NCBI GenBank assembly: GCA_020718525.1 | Contig: DYRX01000110.1 | Location: forward strand, 1 to 11,814 | Origin: Victivallis vadensis | Lineage (GTDB): Bacteria; Verrucomicrobiota; Lentisphaeria; Victivallales; GWF2-50-93 | DNA length: 11,814 nt | Reading direction: 5' to 3' | In this document: positions 6,178 through 11,814 of the stretch, in pieces | Layout: the number at the start of each line of letters is the position of its first letter | Position numbering within the stretch: position 1 is the first letter of the stretch | Made by a program: the position numbers and the translations under genes | The notes under the pieces: generated by a model | The model's database searches: none | What the model saw: the letters and a program-made list of their open reading frames with translations, nothing else | What the model was told of the DNA's origin: nothing

Positions 6178-6993
6178 TTATTCGACTTTTCCCTCTTCCT
6201 GAGCTTCCATTTCGATGATTTCCCCAGGTTTTGTGCCTTCCAAAAAGAAGGTGCCGTCCGTAAGGGACTGGAACGTGAAGCCCACACTGCTGAGATAGCA
6301 TCCGAGGACGCTGTTGATGGATTGTCCGCTCTTGATGATGTGATACCAATTGACGATCGCATTTCTTTCAGCGAGCTGTTTCCTGCTCATCTCGTTCACA
6401 GGTTTGGTAGCGAGCGTGTCAAGTTCCTTGCGCAGTTCATGGAATTTCCCGAAAAACTCGTCTCCAAGTATGTTGTAGTTGATTTCCTTGTCGAGTTCGC
6501 CTGTGATAGTTTTCACAAGTTCCTGGGCGGCGACTTCGTCGGTGAGGACCTTGGAATTTTCCGATATTTCCTTCGAATGCGATTTGAGTACTTCAACAAA
6601 ATCCGGCATAAGCTCTTTTCTTACGTCCGAAATGAAGAAAGTCGTCTGCTCATCCACGAAGGTCTGTACTTTCTTTTCGATCTCTGGAACCTGCTCATGC
6701 GCCATGTCAATTATTTTCTGTGTCATGGCTGGAGCTTCTTTCTCCACATATCCAGACAGCTTTGCATGGATGTCCGGAATGAAAGCGCTGACTTGAGATG
6801 TGAGCATGGAGGAGACAGTCTCAGGGGTTGCCATCTGCTGAATGTATCTTGCGACATAAAGCGTGTAGCAAAAAACTATGATGACAAGAACGCCATATAC
6901 GACGGCCATCGTCCTCGCTCTCGATATTGCCTTCTCTTTGCGGCTGGCGATTTCGAGGGACAGAGCCTGTATTTTTGCTTCCAATTCGTTCAT
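6178..6993 (-). CDS. Single-pass membrane protein with a large helical outer domain, unknown function
   Basis: No known family is recognised. The 271-residue protein has a short charged, helix-prone N-terminus (1-28, with Lys19, Lys21, Arg25 and Arg27 before the membrane), one transmembrane segment at about 29-48 (VVYGVLVIIVFCYTLYV), and a mostly alpha-helical remainder. The positive-inside rule puts the N-terminus in the cytoplasm and the long domain outside. That domain shows a loose repeat of about 27-30 residues marked by hydrophobic-Pro-acidic-hydrophobic at IPDI (72-75), VPEI (102-105) and MPDF (129-132). The C-terminus from about 225 is less helical (GCYLSSVGFTFQSLTDGTFF). The start is secured by GGAGGT five bases upstream. 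Its ATG overlaps the stop of the upstream gene as ATGA, so the two are translationally coupled. It appears paralogous to that neighbour. Confidence 0.8.
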   Translation of the reverse strand: MNELEAKIQALSLEIASRKEKAISRARTMAVVYGVLVIIVFCYTLYVARYIQQMATPETVSSMLTSQVSAFIPDIHAKLSGYVEKEAPAMTQKIIDMAHEQVPEIEKKVQTFVDEQTTFFISDVRKELMPDFVEVLKSHSKEISENSKVLTDEVAAQELVKTITGELDKEINYNILGDEFFGKFHELRKELDTLATKPVNEMSRKQLAERNAIVNWYHIIKSGQSINSVLGCYLSSVGFTFQSLTDGTFFLEGTKPGEIIEMEAQEEGKVE

Positions 6994-7883
6994 TTCACAC
7001 CTCCTTCGATTTTAGTTTTAACAGGAGCTGGCGCGGGCGGATTTACGGGCGCGCTGGGTGCCGGCGCCGCCTTCACTGGTTTTGGCGCGGGCTTGTTTTT
7101 CTCCGTTCTCTGCACAAATTCTGCAGGAAGCTCGCCCTTGTCGGGGTTGACATGATATATCGCGATTTCGAGGAGGTTTTCCACGAAATCTAGCTTCACC
7201 ATTTCCATCTCCTTCTCTCCGAGCTTTGCCTCCTCGGCGATCTTGGAAAACTTGTTGATTGTCTTTTCCATCTCGTCGAGATCTTCATAGACAAGCTCCA
7301 CCTTTTTTTCAAGCATGTCTGTTATGTTCTCGATGAAGACAGACTCTGTTTTCTTGAAGACGGCATCAAGCTTTTCCGGAGAGATGTCCGGATAGTTCTT
7401 CAATATTTCAGCTTCGACATCCTTAATGGCCGACTCCAGCTCGGCAGTCAATTTGACTTGTATGTTGTTTTCCAAGTGCGTTTTGATGTTGGCAAGGATT
7501 TTTTCGCCCTTTTCCTTGAAGATGGGAAGCTCCTTCTGCATGCGCTCCATCACCTGCTTGCTGACCTCCGGGATTATTCTCTCGGTTATATCAGTTCTCA
7601 ACTTTTTCAGATTGTCGTCGTTCGCCATCATGTCCATCATATGCTTTTCGATGGAACCGCTTAGATCCGCGACATACTCGTCGCTGGTCACTACCTTTGA
7701 AAATTTCCAGAGCTGGAAGGCGAAGAAGGCAATCGCCAAAATGATGAGCAGTAGACCAACACGAGCAATTACAGTCTGCTGATGTCGGGCCTTTTCGACT
7801 TCGTGAATGTCCGCCTCAAGCTGTTCGAGCCTCTTGAGAAGCTCGGACTCACCAGTTTTCACAGGCTTCTTGTCATCCGGCAT
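6990..7883 (-). CDS. Single-pass membrane protein with coiled-coil and Pro/Ala-rich tail, unknown function
   Basis: No known family is recognised. The 297-residue protein has a charged cytoplasmic coiled-coil-like N-terminus (12-36, LLKRLEQLEADIHEVEKA), a transmembrane segment at about 41-59 (RVGLLLIILAIAFFAFQLW), a long charged helical region to about 245, and a Pro/Ala-rich low-complexity tail (262-287, including KPAPKPVKAAPAPSAP) that probably lies outside the membrane. The ATG at 7883 is preferred over an in-frame ATG at 7922 because AAAGGG lies 7 nt upstream of it. The gene is first in a two-gene operon with a strong promoter. Its last codons (Gly-Gly, GGAGGT) double as the ribosome site of the next gene. 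The motif IPEV followed by KELP (104-120) matches IPDI and KEAP in the downstream protein at identical spacing. Confidence 0.8.
   Translation of the reverse strand: MPDDKKPVKTGESELLKRLEQLEADIHEVEKARHQQTVIARVGLLLIILAIAFFAFQLWKFSKVVTSDEYVADLSGSIEKHMMDMMANDDNLKKLRTDITERIIPEVSKQVMERMQKELPIFKEKGEKILANIKTHLENNIQVKLTAELESAIKDVEAEILKNYPDISPEKLDAVFKKTESVFIENITDMLEKKVELVYEDLDEMEKTINKFSKIAEEAKLGEKEMEMVKLDFVENLLEIAIYHVNPDKGELPAEFVQRTEKNKPAPKPVKAAPAPSAPVNPPAPAPVKTKIEGGVK
6999..7004 (-). promoter_or_regulatory. Ribosome-binding site embedded in the upstream coding tail
   Basis: The minus-strand GGAGGT encodes the Gly-Gly near the end of the 297-residue membrane protein (tail IEGGVK). It is also a near-perfect Shine-Dalgarno site five bases before the ATG of the 271-residue partner. 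With the ATGA overlap at 6990-6993 this is strong evidence that both proteins are made together from one transcript. Confidence 0.85.
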
Positions 7884-7939
7884 TTGAGCACCCTTTTTTT
7901 TTGTTGATACAATGCAATGCAAACTCCCAAAGCGCGCTT

Positions 7940-7968
7940 AGTATAACACCAAGCCTTGCGTCATTCAA
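7940..7968 (-). promoter_or_regulatory. Sigma-70-type promoter of the membrane-protein operon
   Basis: On the minus strand TTGAAT (7968-7963) is followed after exactly 17 bp by TATACT (7945-7940), with a TGT just before it that forms an extended -10 element. Transcription would start near 7933, giving a leader of about 50 nt before the ATG at 7883. This is the best promoter match in the window. Confidence 0.75.
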
Positions 7969-8226
7969 ACCAAAAATCGCTTCAAATTAATTAAATTTAT
8001 TTGGGAAACAAGAAAAACAGCAGGGAAAACGGCTCTGTGTTACATCCGGTCTTTAATTGTATCACTGGCCAAATATTAAATCGAAGCTATATTACGTGCG
8101 GCCATTCACTCCGATTTTTTGCATTGCAGATTTGCATTTGTTGCATGCCATACATAGAGTTTTGCGCTCATGAATGCGAAATATTGCAGTTTTTCGCTGA
8201 ATGAGTGGACGTGTTCGCCCAATAAA

Positions 8227-8251
8227 CATACAAAGGAGCATACAAAGGGAG
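8227..8251 (+). repeat. Tandem duplication carrying two Shine-Dalgarno sites
   Basis: CATACAAAGGAG (8227-8238) is followed at once by CATACAAAGGGAG (8239-8251). The second copy lies 7 nt before the mannosidase ATG and is the working ribosome site. The first copy has no start codon at a suitable distance. The two copies differ only by one inserted G. Confidence 0.8.
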
Positions 8252-8258
8252 CAGAATT

Positions 8259-10817
8259 ATGATCAGGCTTGAACTTGGCGGCGAATGGGATTTATCGCGC
8301 ATTGACGCTCCGGACTTTCATGTTTGCGCTCCGGTTCCGGGGTCGGTGCATGATGCCTTGCTGGCGTCCGGGACTATCCCCGACATCAATTATCGTCTGA
8401 ACGAGTACGACGCATTGTGGGTTGGAGAAAAAGACTGGATCTACGAGCGGGACTTCGAGCTTGATGATGATATTATGCGTCATGAGCATCTGTCTCTGCT
8501 TTGCGAGGGGCTTGACACGCTTTCTGAAATATTCGTGAACGATCATTTTGTCGCCTCGACCAAAAACATGTTCCGGCACTACGAGTTCAAGGTCAGGCAC
8601 TTACTGCTCTTGGGAAAGAACAGGATCCGGATTCTTTTCCGCTCGCCACTGCCGCTGATGAGGGAAAAGACGAGGGAGCGCCATCTTCCCGCCTGGAACG
8701 AGGACACGAACGCCTGGGATGCAGACCCAAATCGCCCGGTCACGCACTGGGGCTACACTGGCAGGGGCTATATCCGCAAGCAGTCATGCCAGTTCGGATG
8801 GGACTGGGGACCGATGACTCCGTCTGCGGGAATATGGCGTCCAATATCTTTGCTGGCATGGTCAGGCGCACGGATCGCCGACTGCGAGATCTTCCAGAAA
8901 TTTTCAGCGGACTATTCCTCCGCGTTTCTTGAGATCTCGCTGAAGACTGACTTTCCGTTGGACGTGAAGGCTTCGCTTTCGTTGAGATTTGAAGGAAATA
9001 TTGTCGCCTCTCTTTCGTCGGAAACGTTTTATGCCGAAAAAACATTTTCTGTCGAGCTGAAAGGTCCGAGGCTCTGGTGGCCGAACGGCATGGGAGAGCA
9101 GGCTCTCTACGATCTCGCGCTGGAGCTTTTCGACGCAAATGGAAAAAGCTTGGATTCAATGCATAAGCGCATAGGAATCAGAAGCTTGCGCCTGATCAGA
9201 GAGCCAGATGCACATGGGACGTCTTTTGTCTTCGAGGCGAACGGCAGGAGATTCTTTGCAAAGGGCTCAAATTGGATTCCAATAGATCAATATCCGTCCT
9301 CGCTCAGGCATGAGGAGAGATGCAGGCGCCTGCTGGGCGACGCGAAGGCGGCGAACATGAACATGATGAGAGTCTGGGGCGGGGGATATTTCGAGGGGGA
9401 CGATTTCTACGGCATATGCGACGAACTCGGTATCTGCGTCTGGCAGGACATGATGTTCGGCTGTGGCGCATACCCCACCTGGGACGCCGAATTCATGGAC
9501 GAGGTCTTTCATGAAGTCCTCGACAATGCGCGCCGCATAAGGCAGCATGCCTGCCTCGCATGCTGGTGCGGAAACAACGAGCTCGAAATGGGATTTTGCG
9601 AGGACGATTGGTCGGACAAGAAGCTTTCCTGGAACTCGTATTTCGCGCTTTTTGAAAGGCTGATCCCTTCGGCTCTCATGATAGCGGATCCGCAGACCGC
9701 ATACATTCCTGGAAGCCCGCACTCCGCTCCTGAAGAACGGAAAAATCAGGCGTCCCCAAAAAGCGGAGACTGCCATTTGTGGGAAATCTGGTTCACCGAG
9801 GCTCCGTTCGAAAACTACCGCAACTACGCGCACCGCTTCATAAGCGAGTTTGGATACCAGTCGTTTCCGGACATTGCCACGATCAGGTCTTTCACGACGG
9901 AGGAAGACAGAAAGTTCGACGGCGAAGTGCTCGTGAAAAGACAACGCAGTGGTCCTGGCAACCAGAGGGTGCTTCTGAGAGCCCGCGACTTTTTCGGCGA
10001 TTCAGATGATTTTGAGACGATCTGCCTTCTGTCGCAGATCGCCCACGGAATGGGCTTGAAAATCGGGATAGAGCACTGGCGCAGAAGCTGGCCACGCTGT
10101 GCCGGCACGACATATTGGCAGTTGAACGACTGCTGGCCTGCCCAGACCTGGTCGTCCATTGACAGCTTTGGCCGCTGGAAGGCCGCTCACTATTTTGCCC
10201 GCCGCTTCTTTTCTCCAATACTGATTTCCGGACTCGAAAATCCGGTGGATCATTCAATTTCCATATTCCTCAACAACGATCTCGCAAAGGATGTCCGCGG
10301 CTCAGTATCTGCAATGGCATATGACACGGCAGGGAGGCTTGTCCTGGAGGAAAAATGGAAAATCGCAGTTTCCGGCATCTCCGTCAGCAAAGTCGCCGAT
10401 TTCGAGGCTGGAAGGCAAAAATGCGCGGATCCGTGCGAACTTTCCTGCTTTCTCGTCTTCGAGCCAGATGAAGATCTTGCAGGCAGTCTGCCCCCGATAT
10501 ACGAAAATCTCGTGCTTTTTTCGCGCCCCCGACTCATTCCGTTTCAGACGCCTGATTTGAAATGCTCCCTCGAAAAGCAAGATGAGAAGCTCTTCCATCT
10601 GAAATTGAAGGCAATGCGTCCAAGCCCATGGATCTCGATAAGAATCCCCGATTTCAAAACGGCTCTTTCGGACAATTTTTTCCCTCTGCGTCCGGGGAAG
10701 GAATATTCCATTGAAATCAGTGCAGAGGAAAAAATCTCTGCGGACAAGCTTGGAAGAGCGATTGAAATCAGGACATATCCCTCGATGGAGCCGAAAGGCA
10801 TTCTCCTGAATCCGTGA
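8259..10817 (+). CDS. Glycoside hydrolase family 2 beta-mannosidase, cytoplasmic
   Basis: Beta-mannosidase removes terminal beta-linked mannose from manno-oligosaccharides. The 852-residue protein has the GH2 order. An N-terminal jelly-roll domain (about 1-200) carries VPGSVHDALL (26-35) and CQFGWDWGPMTPSAGIWRP (177-195). An Ig-like domain follows (about 205-310, with LWWPNGMG at 272-279). The TIM barrel (about 315-650) contains MMRVWGGGYFE (369-379). The acid/base is Glu441 in WCGNNE and the nucleophile is Glu530 in ISEFGYQSFP. C-terminal beta domains follow. The NNE and SEFG contexts and the FGWDWGP block fit beta-mannosidase rather than beta-galactosidase or beta-glucuronidase. There is no signal peptide, so it should act inside the cell on imported oligosaccharides. 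An AAAGGGAG 7 nt upstream sets the start. The gene stands alone, with no transporter or sugar regulator in the window. Confidence 0.93.
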   Translation: MIRLELGGEWDLSRIDAPDFHVCAPVPGSVHDALLASGTIPDINYRLNEYDALWVGEKDWIYERDFELDDDIMRHEHLSLLCEGLDTLSEIFVNDHFVASTKNMFRHYEFKVRHLLLLGKNRIRILFRSPLPLMREKTRERHLPAWNEDTNAWDADPNRPVTHWGYTGRGYIRKQSCQFGWDWGPMTPSAGIWRPISLLAWSGARIADCEIFQKFSADYSSAFLEISLKTDFPLDVKASLSLRFEGNIVASLSSETFYAEKTFSVELKGPRLWWPNGMGEQALYDLALELFDANGKSLDSMHKRIGIRSLRLIREPDAHGTSFVFEANGRRFFAKGSNWIPIDQYPSSLRHEERCRRLLGDAKAANMNMMRVWGGGYFEGDDFYGICDELGICVWQDMMFGCGAYPTWDAEFMDEVFHEVLDNARRIRQHACLACWCGNNELEMGFCEDDWSDKKLSWNSYFALFERLIPSALMIADPQTAYIPGSPHSAPEERKNQASPKSGDCHLWEIWFTEAPFENYRNYAHRFISEFGYQSFPDIATIRSFTTEEDRKFDGEVLVKRQRSGPGNQRVLLRARDFFGDSDDFETICLLSQIAHGMGLKIGIEHWRRSWPRCAGTTYWQLNDCWPAQTWSSIDSFGRWKAAHYFARRFFSPILISGLENPVDHSISIFLNNDLAKDVRGSVSAMAYDTAGRLVLEEKWKIAVSGISVSKVADFEAGRQKCADPCELSCFLVFEPDEDLAGSLPPIYENLVLFSRPRLIPFQTPDLKCSLEKQDEKLFHLKLKAMRPSPWISIRIPDFKTALSDNFFPLRPGKEYSIEISAEEKISADKLGRAIEIRTYPSMEPKGILLNP

Positions 10818-10847
10818 CAGATTCACCTTTGCATCCTGTAGGGGACG

Positions 10848-10876
10848 GTGCTGGGAACAGCGTGCCTTCAGCACGC
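10848..10876. repeat. Intergenic hairpin with two competing pairings
   Basis: GCGTGC (10860-10865) pairs with GCACGC (10871-10876) around a CTTCA loop. Alternatively GTGCTG (10848-10853) pairs with CAGCAC (10869-10874), and the two stems exclude each other. The hairpin lies just after the mannosidase stop without a T-tract. The same CTTCA loop appears in the hairpin at 11796-11814, which suggests a shared REP-like type. Confidence 0.55.
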
Positions 10877-10926
10877 ATGATCCTATTTTACGACGGATTT
10901 CCTTTGGCAAAATAACGGGAATCTAT

Positions 10927-10963
10927 TTGCCAGCGAGGGGCTTGCCCTTGTCATGGCAATTTT
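10927..10963 (+). terminator. Possible terminator downstream of beta-mannosidase
   Basis: TTGCCA (10927-10932) pairs with TGGCAA (10954-10959), and inside it AGGGGC (10936-10941) pairs with GCCCTT (10944-10949, one G-T wobble) around a 2-nt loop. TTTT follows at 10960. A further TGGCAAA copy at 10905-10911 could pair with the left arm instead and disrupt the structure. The internal loop makes it weaker than a classical terminator, so it may equally be a REP-like element. Confidence 0.4.
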
Positions 10964-11065
10964 ATCAAAGTCAATAGCTTGATTCCGCTGAAAAAAGAAG
11001 TCCCGGAAATCATCTGTCAGCGCCTCCGTCAGTTTCCTGTTCCGTCATAAGCCATTTATACTCAT

Positions 11066-11656
11066 TTAGGCTGAAAATTCACATTTTGACGAGCAAGATT
11101 TGGGATTGGATTTTTTTGTTCCGACCGAGGGGCGACATGAATGTCGTCCGTGGAAGGAACGGGAAAATATTGATTCGCCTTTCACTGCCGCCATTACGCC
11201 AAAGCATCCTTTCTTTATGAATTCTGCGCATGCTGTTCCAATGCGTGTTTTTTCGGCGGCGGACTCGGACTTCTCCTTCTTTTTCAAGAGCTTCTCGATT
11301 TTTTCAGAGTCTTGCAGTCTCATGGAGCCTTCGGCGACGGCGACAATGCTGAATCTTTTCCCTTTGCGTGTCCGCCTGTTGATGGAGTCCGCCACCTTGC
11401 CCAGATCGTAGGGGATTTCCGGAATGAGTATGACATCGGCACCTCCGGCTATGCCAGCGCCCAGGGAGATTATGCCAGAAAGATCGGCGCTTTCAAAGGA
11501 TTCGGTCTTGTCGAAGACGAGTCCGCGGAATCCATCCCTGAATCCGACGAGGGACATGCCCAAAGAGTCTTGCGCCGCCTTGCCGAGTCCTCTTATTGCT
11601 GCGTTCAGGCCAGGGCAGTCCCCTCCGCTTGTAAGAACTCCAATGTATTTAGCCAT
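11066..11656 (-). pseudogene. 6-phosphofructokinase remnant, internally deleted and 3'-truncated
   Basis: The 196-codon frame starts like a phosphofructokinase: MAKYIGVLTSGGDCPGLNAA, then GFRDGFRGLVFDKT (38-51). At codons 61-64 it jumps directly to LGAGIAGGADVILIPEIPYD (65-84), which in intact enzymes comes after the GGDGT and PKTIDND motifs. Those phosphate-binding and catalytic motifs are missing, roughly 105-110 residues by family comparison. GKRFSIVAVAEGS (99-111) and FIKKGCFGVMAAVKGES (146-162) follow, and homology ends near codon 163. The last 33 codons are foreign: GRHSCRP is encoded by a palindromic element. A ribosome site AAGGTG precedes the ATG. The frame is preserved through the deletion, but kinase activity cannot be expected. 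An assembly artefact at the junction near 11465 is possible. Confidence 0.85.
11118..11160. repeat. REP-like palindromic element fused to the pfk remnant
   Basis: Outer arms GTTCC (11118-11122) and GGAAC (11156-11160) enclose inner arms GGGCGACAT (11130-11138) and ATGTCGTCC (11141-11149, one G-T wobble) around a 2-nt GA loop, with internal loops of 7 and 6 nt. Read in the pfk frame the element encodes GRHSCRP, a peptide I associate with spurious translations of dispersed intergenic repeats in PVC bacteria. Its right edge lies within a few bases of the point where phosphofructokinase homology stops. Confidence 0.65.
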
Positions 11657-11685
11657 GAGTTTCACCTTTTGTATATATTTTTCGG

Positions 11686-11727
11686 CTAGATTTCCTCGGT
11701 GGAAGTCCTTCCACACAAGCAATCTAG
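11686..11727. repeat. 42-bp two-tier palindrome upstream of the pfk remnant
   Basis: Outer arms CTAGATT (11686-11692) and AATCTAG (11721-11727) are perfect complements. Inner arms GTGGAAG (11699-11705) and CTTCCAC (11708-11714) are also perfect, with a 2-nt TC loop. The two internal loops are 6 nt each, so the element is symmetric. It lies 30 bp before the pfk start codon, where it could sit in the mRNA leader. The architecture matches the element at 11118-11160. Confidence 0.75.
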
Positions 11728-11795
11728 TGTCCTGTCTCTTAAATGCTAATAGTAATACACTTGAATAATAAATTATTTCCAATTACCAATGTTGT

Positions 11796-11814
11796 TGCAC
11801 CCCTTCAGGGTGCA
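11796..11814. repeat. Hairpin at the window edge, REP-like
   Basis: TGCACCC (11796-11802) and GGGTGCA (11808-11814) form a perfect 7-bp stem around a CTTCA loop. The element ends exactly at the window edge, so its outer arms, if any, cannot be seen. The same loop sequence occurs in the hairpin at 10860-10876. Confidence 0.6.

Larger units (their letters stand above)
7884..8258. other. Divergent regulatory region between the membrane pair and beta-mannosidase
   Basis: This 375-bp AT-rich spacer holds no credible gene. It contains the strong minus-strand promoter at 7940-7968, a TGCAATGCA palindrome at 7913-7921, the same palindrome as TGCATTGCA at 8120-8128 followed by two more TTGCAT hexamers (8132 and 8141), an imperfect GCGAAA/TTTCGC hairpin at 8176-8197, and a tandem repeat carrying the mannosidase ribosome site. 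A clear sigma-70 promoter for the mannosidase was not found. Confidence 0.6.

Noticed and set aside
6322..7155. Long plus-strand frame across both membrane-protein genes
   Set aside because: It is antisense to two better supported genes with ribosome sites and a promoter. Its translation shows no recognisable domain.
7884..7922. Upstream start for the 297-residue membrane protein
   Set aside because: It would read across the AAAGGG ribosome site. The ATG at 7883 has correct spacing to it.
8001..8204. 67-codon frame in the divergent spacer
   Set aside because: It starts with TTG, has no ribosome site and has a composition typical of translated AT-rich regulatory DNA.
9267..9944. Minus-strand frames opposite beta-mannosidase, also 10302-10910
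   Set aside because: They mirror the GH2 catalytic coding region and show no independent family signal.
11657..11782. Longer start for the pfk remnant
   Set aside because: The added 42 codons cover the symmetric hairpin and the ribosome site. MAKYIGVLTSGGD is the family start.
1..11814. CRISPR array, tRNA, rRNA, transposase or phage genes
   Set aside because: I saw no regularly spaced repeats, no tRNA T-arm with acceptor pairing, no rRNA core segments and no recombinase or transposase motifs. The only repeat content is short hairpins.

Overview
The window reads as chromosomal DNA of a Gram-negative bacterium. It carries a lipid A pathway acyltransferase (LpxA type), a predicted lipoprotein, good Shine-Dalgarno sites on most genes, and intergenic DNA full of small hairpins. 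The LpxA variant, the Aquifex-type aconitase and the 'RHSCRP'-encoding intergenic hairpin suggest the PVC superphylum (Lentisphaerota/Kiritimatiellota/Verrucomicrobiota-like). That placement is an inference from remembered family features, not a computed result.

Layout from left to right. Positions 1-208 are non-coding with short hairpins. On the minus strand rpmA (ribosomal protein L27) is followed by obgE/cgtA (ribosome-associated GTPase). An intrinsic terminator sits between them and its T-tract ends only 8 nt before the obgE start codon. On the plus strand, divergent from rpmA, is an lpxA-type gene, then a tight cluster of an Aquifex-type aconitase, an uncharacterised lipoprotein and larB (nickel-pincer cofactor synthesis, first step). 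The lipoprotein and larB genes overlap. A bidirectional terminator at 6113-6148 closes this cluster and also ends a converging minus-strand pair.

That minus-strand pair (6178-7883) encodes two membrane-anchored, helix-rich proteins of unknown function. They overlap by 4 bp (ATGA) and look like diverged paralogs. They have the best promoter in the window (TTGAAT, 17 bp, extended TATACT). A 375-bp spacer separates them from a divergent cytoplasmic GH2 beta-mannosidase (8259-10817) whose catalytic glutamates are intact. Beyond it lies hairpin-rich DNA and then, on the minus strand, a phosphofructokinase remnant. The remnant has kept its reading frame but lost its central catalytic region and its C-terminus, and its coding sequence runs directly into a REP-like palindrome.

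Most of the window is ordinary housekeeping. Translation and ribosome assembly (L27, Obg), lipid A synthesis, the TCA cycle, cofactor synthesis and mannoside breakdown lie side by side without forming one pathway. The points most worth a second look are the paralogous membrane pair, the terminator abutting obgE, larB inside an aconitase cluster without larC or larE nearby, the decayed pfk gene with its palindromic elements, and the two TGCA-type palindromes around the divergent promoter region. I found no convincing new defence or mobile system, no CRISPR array and no tRNA or rRNA gene.
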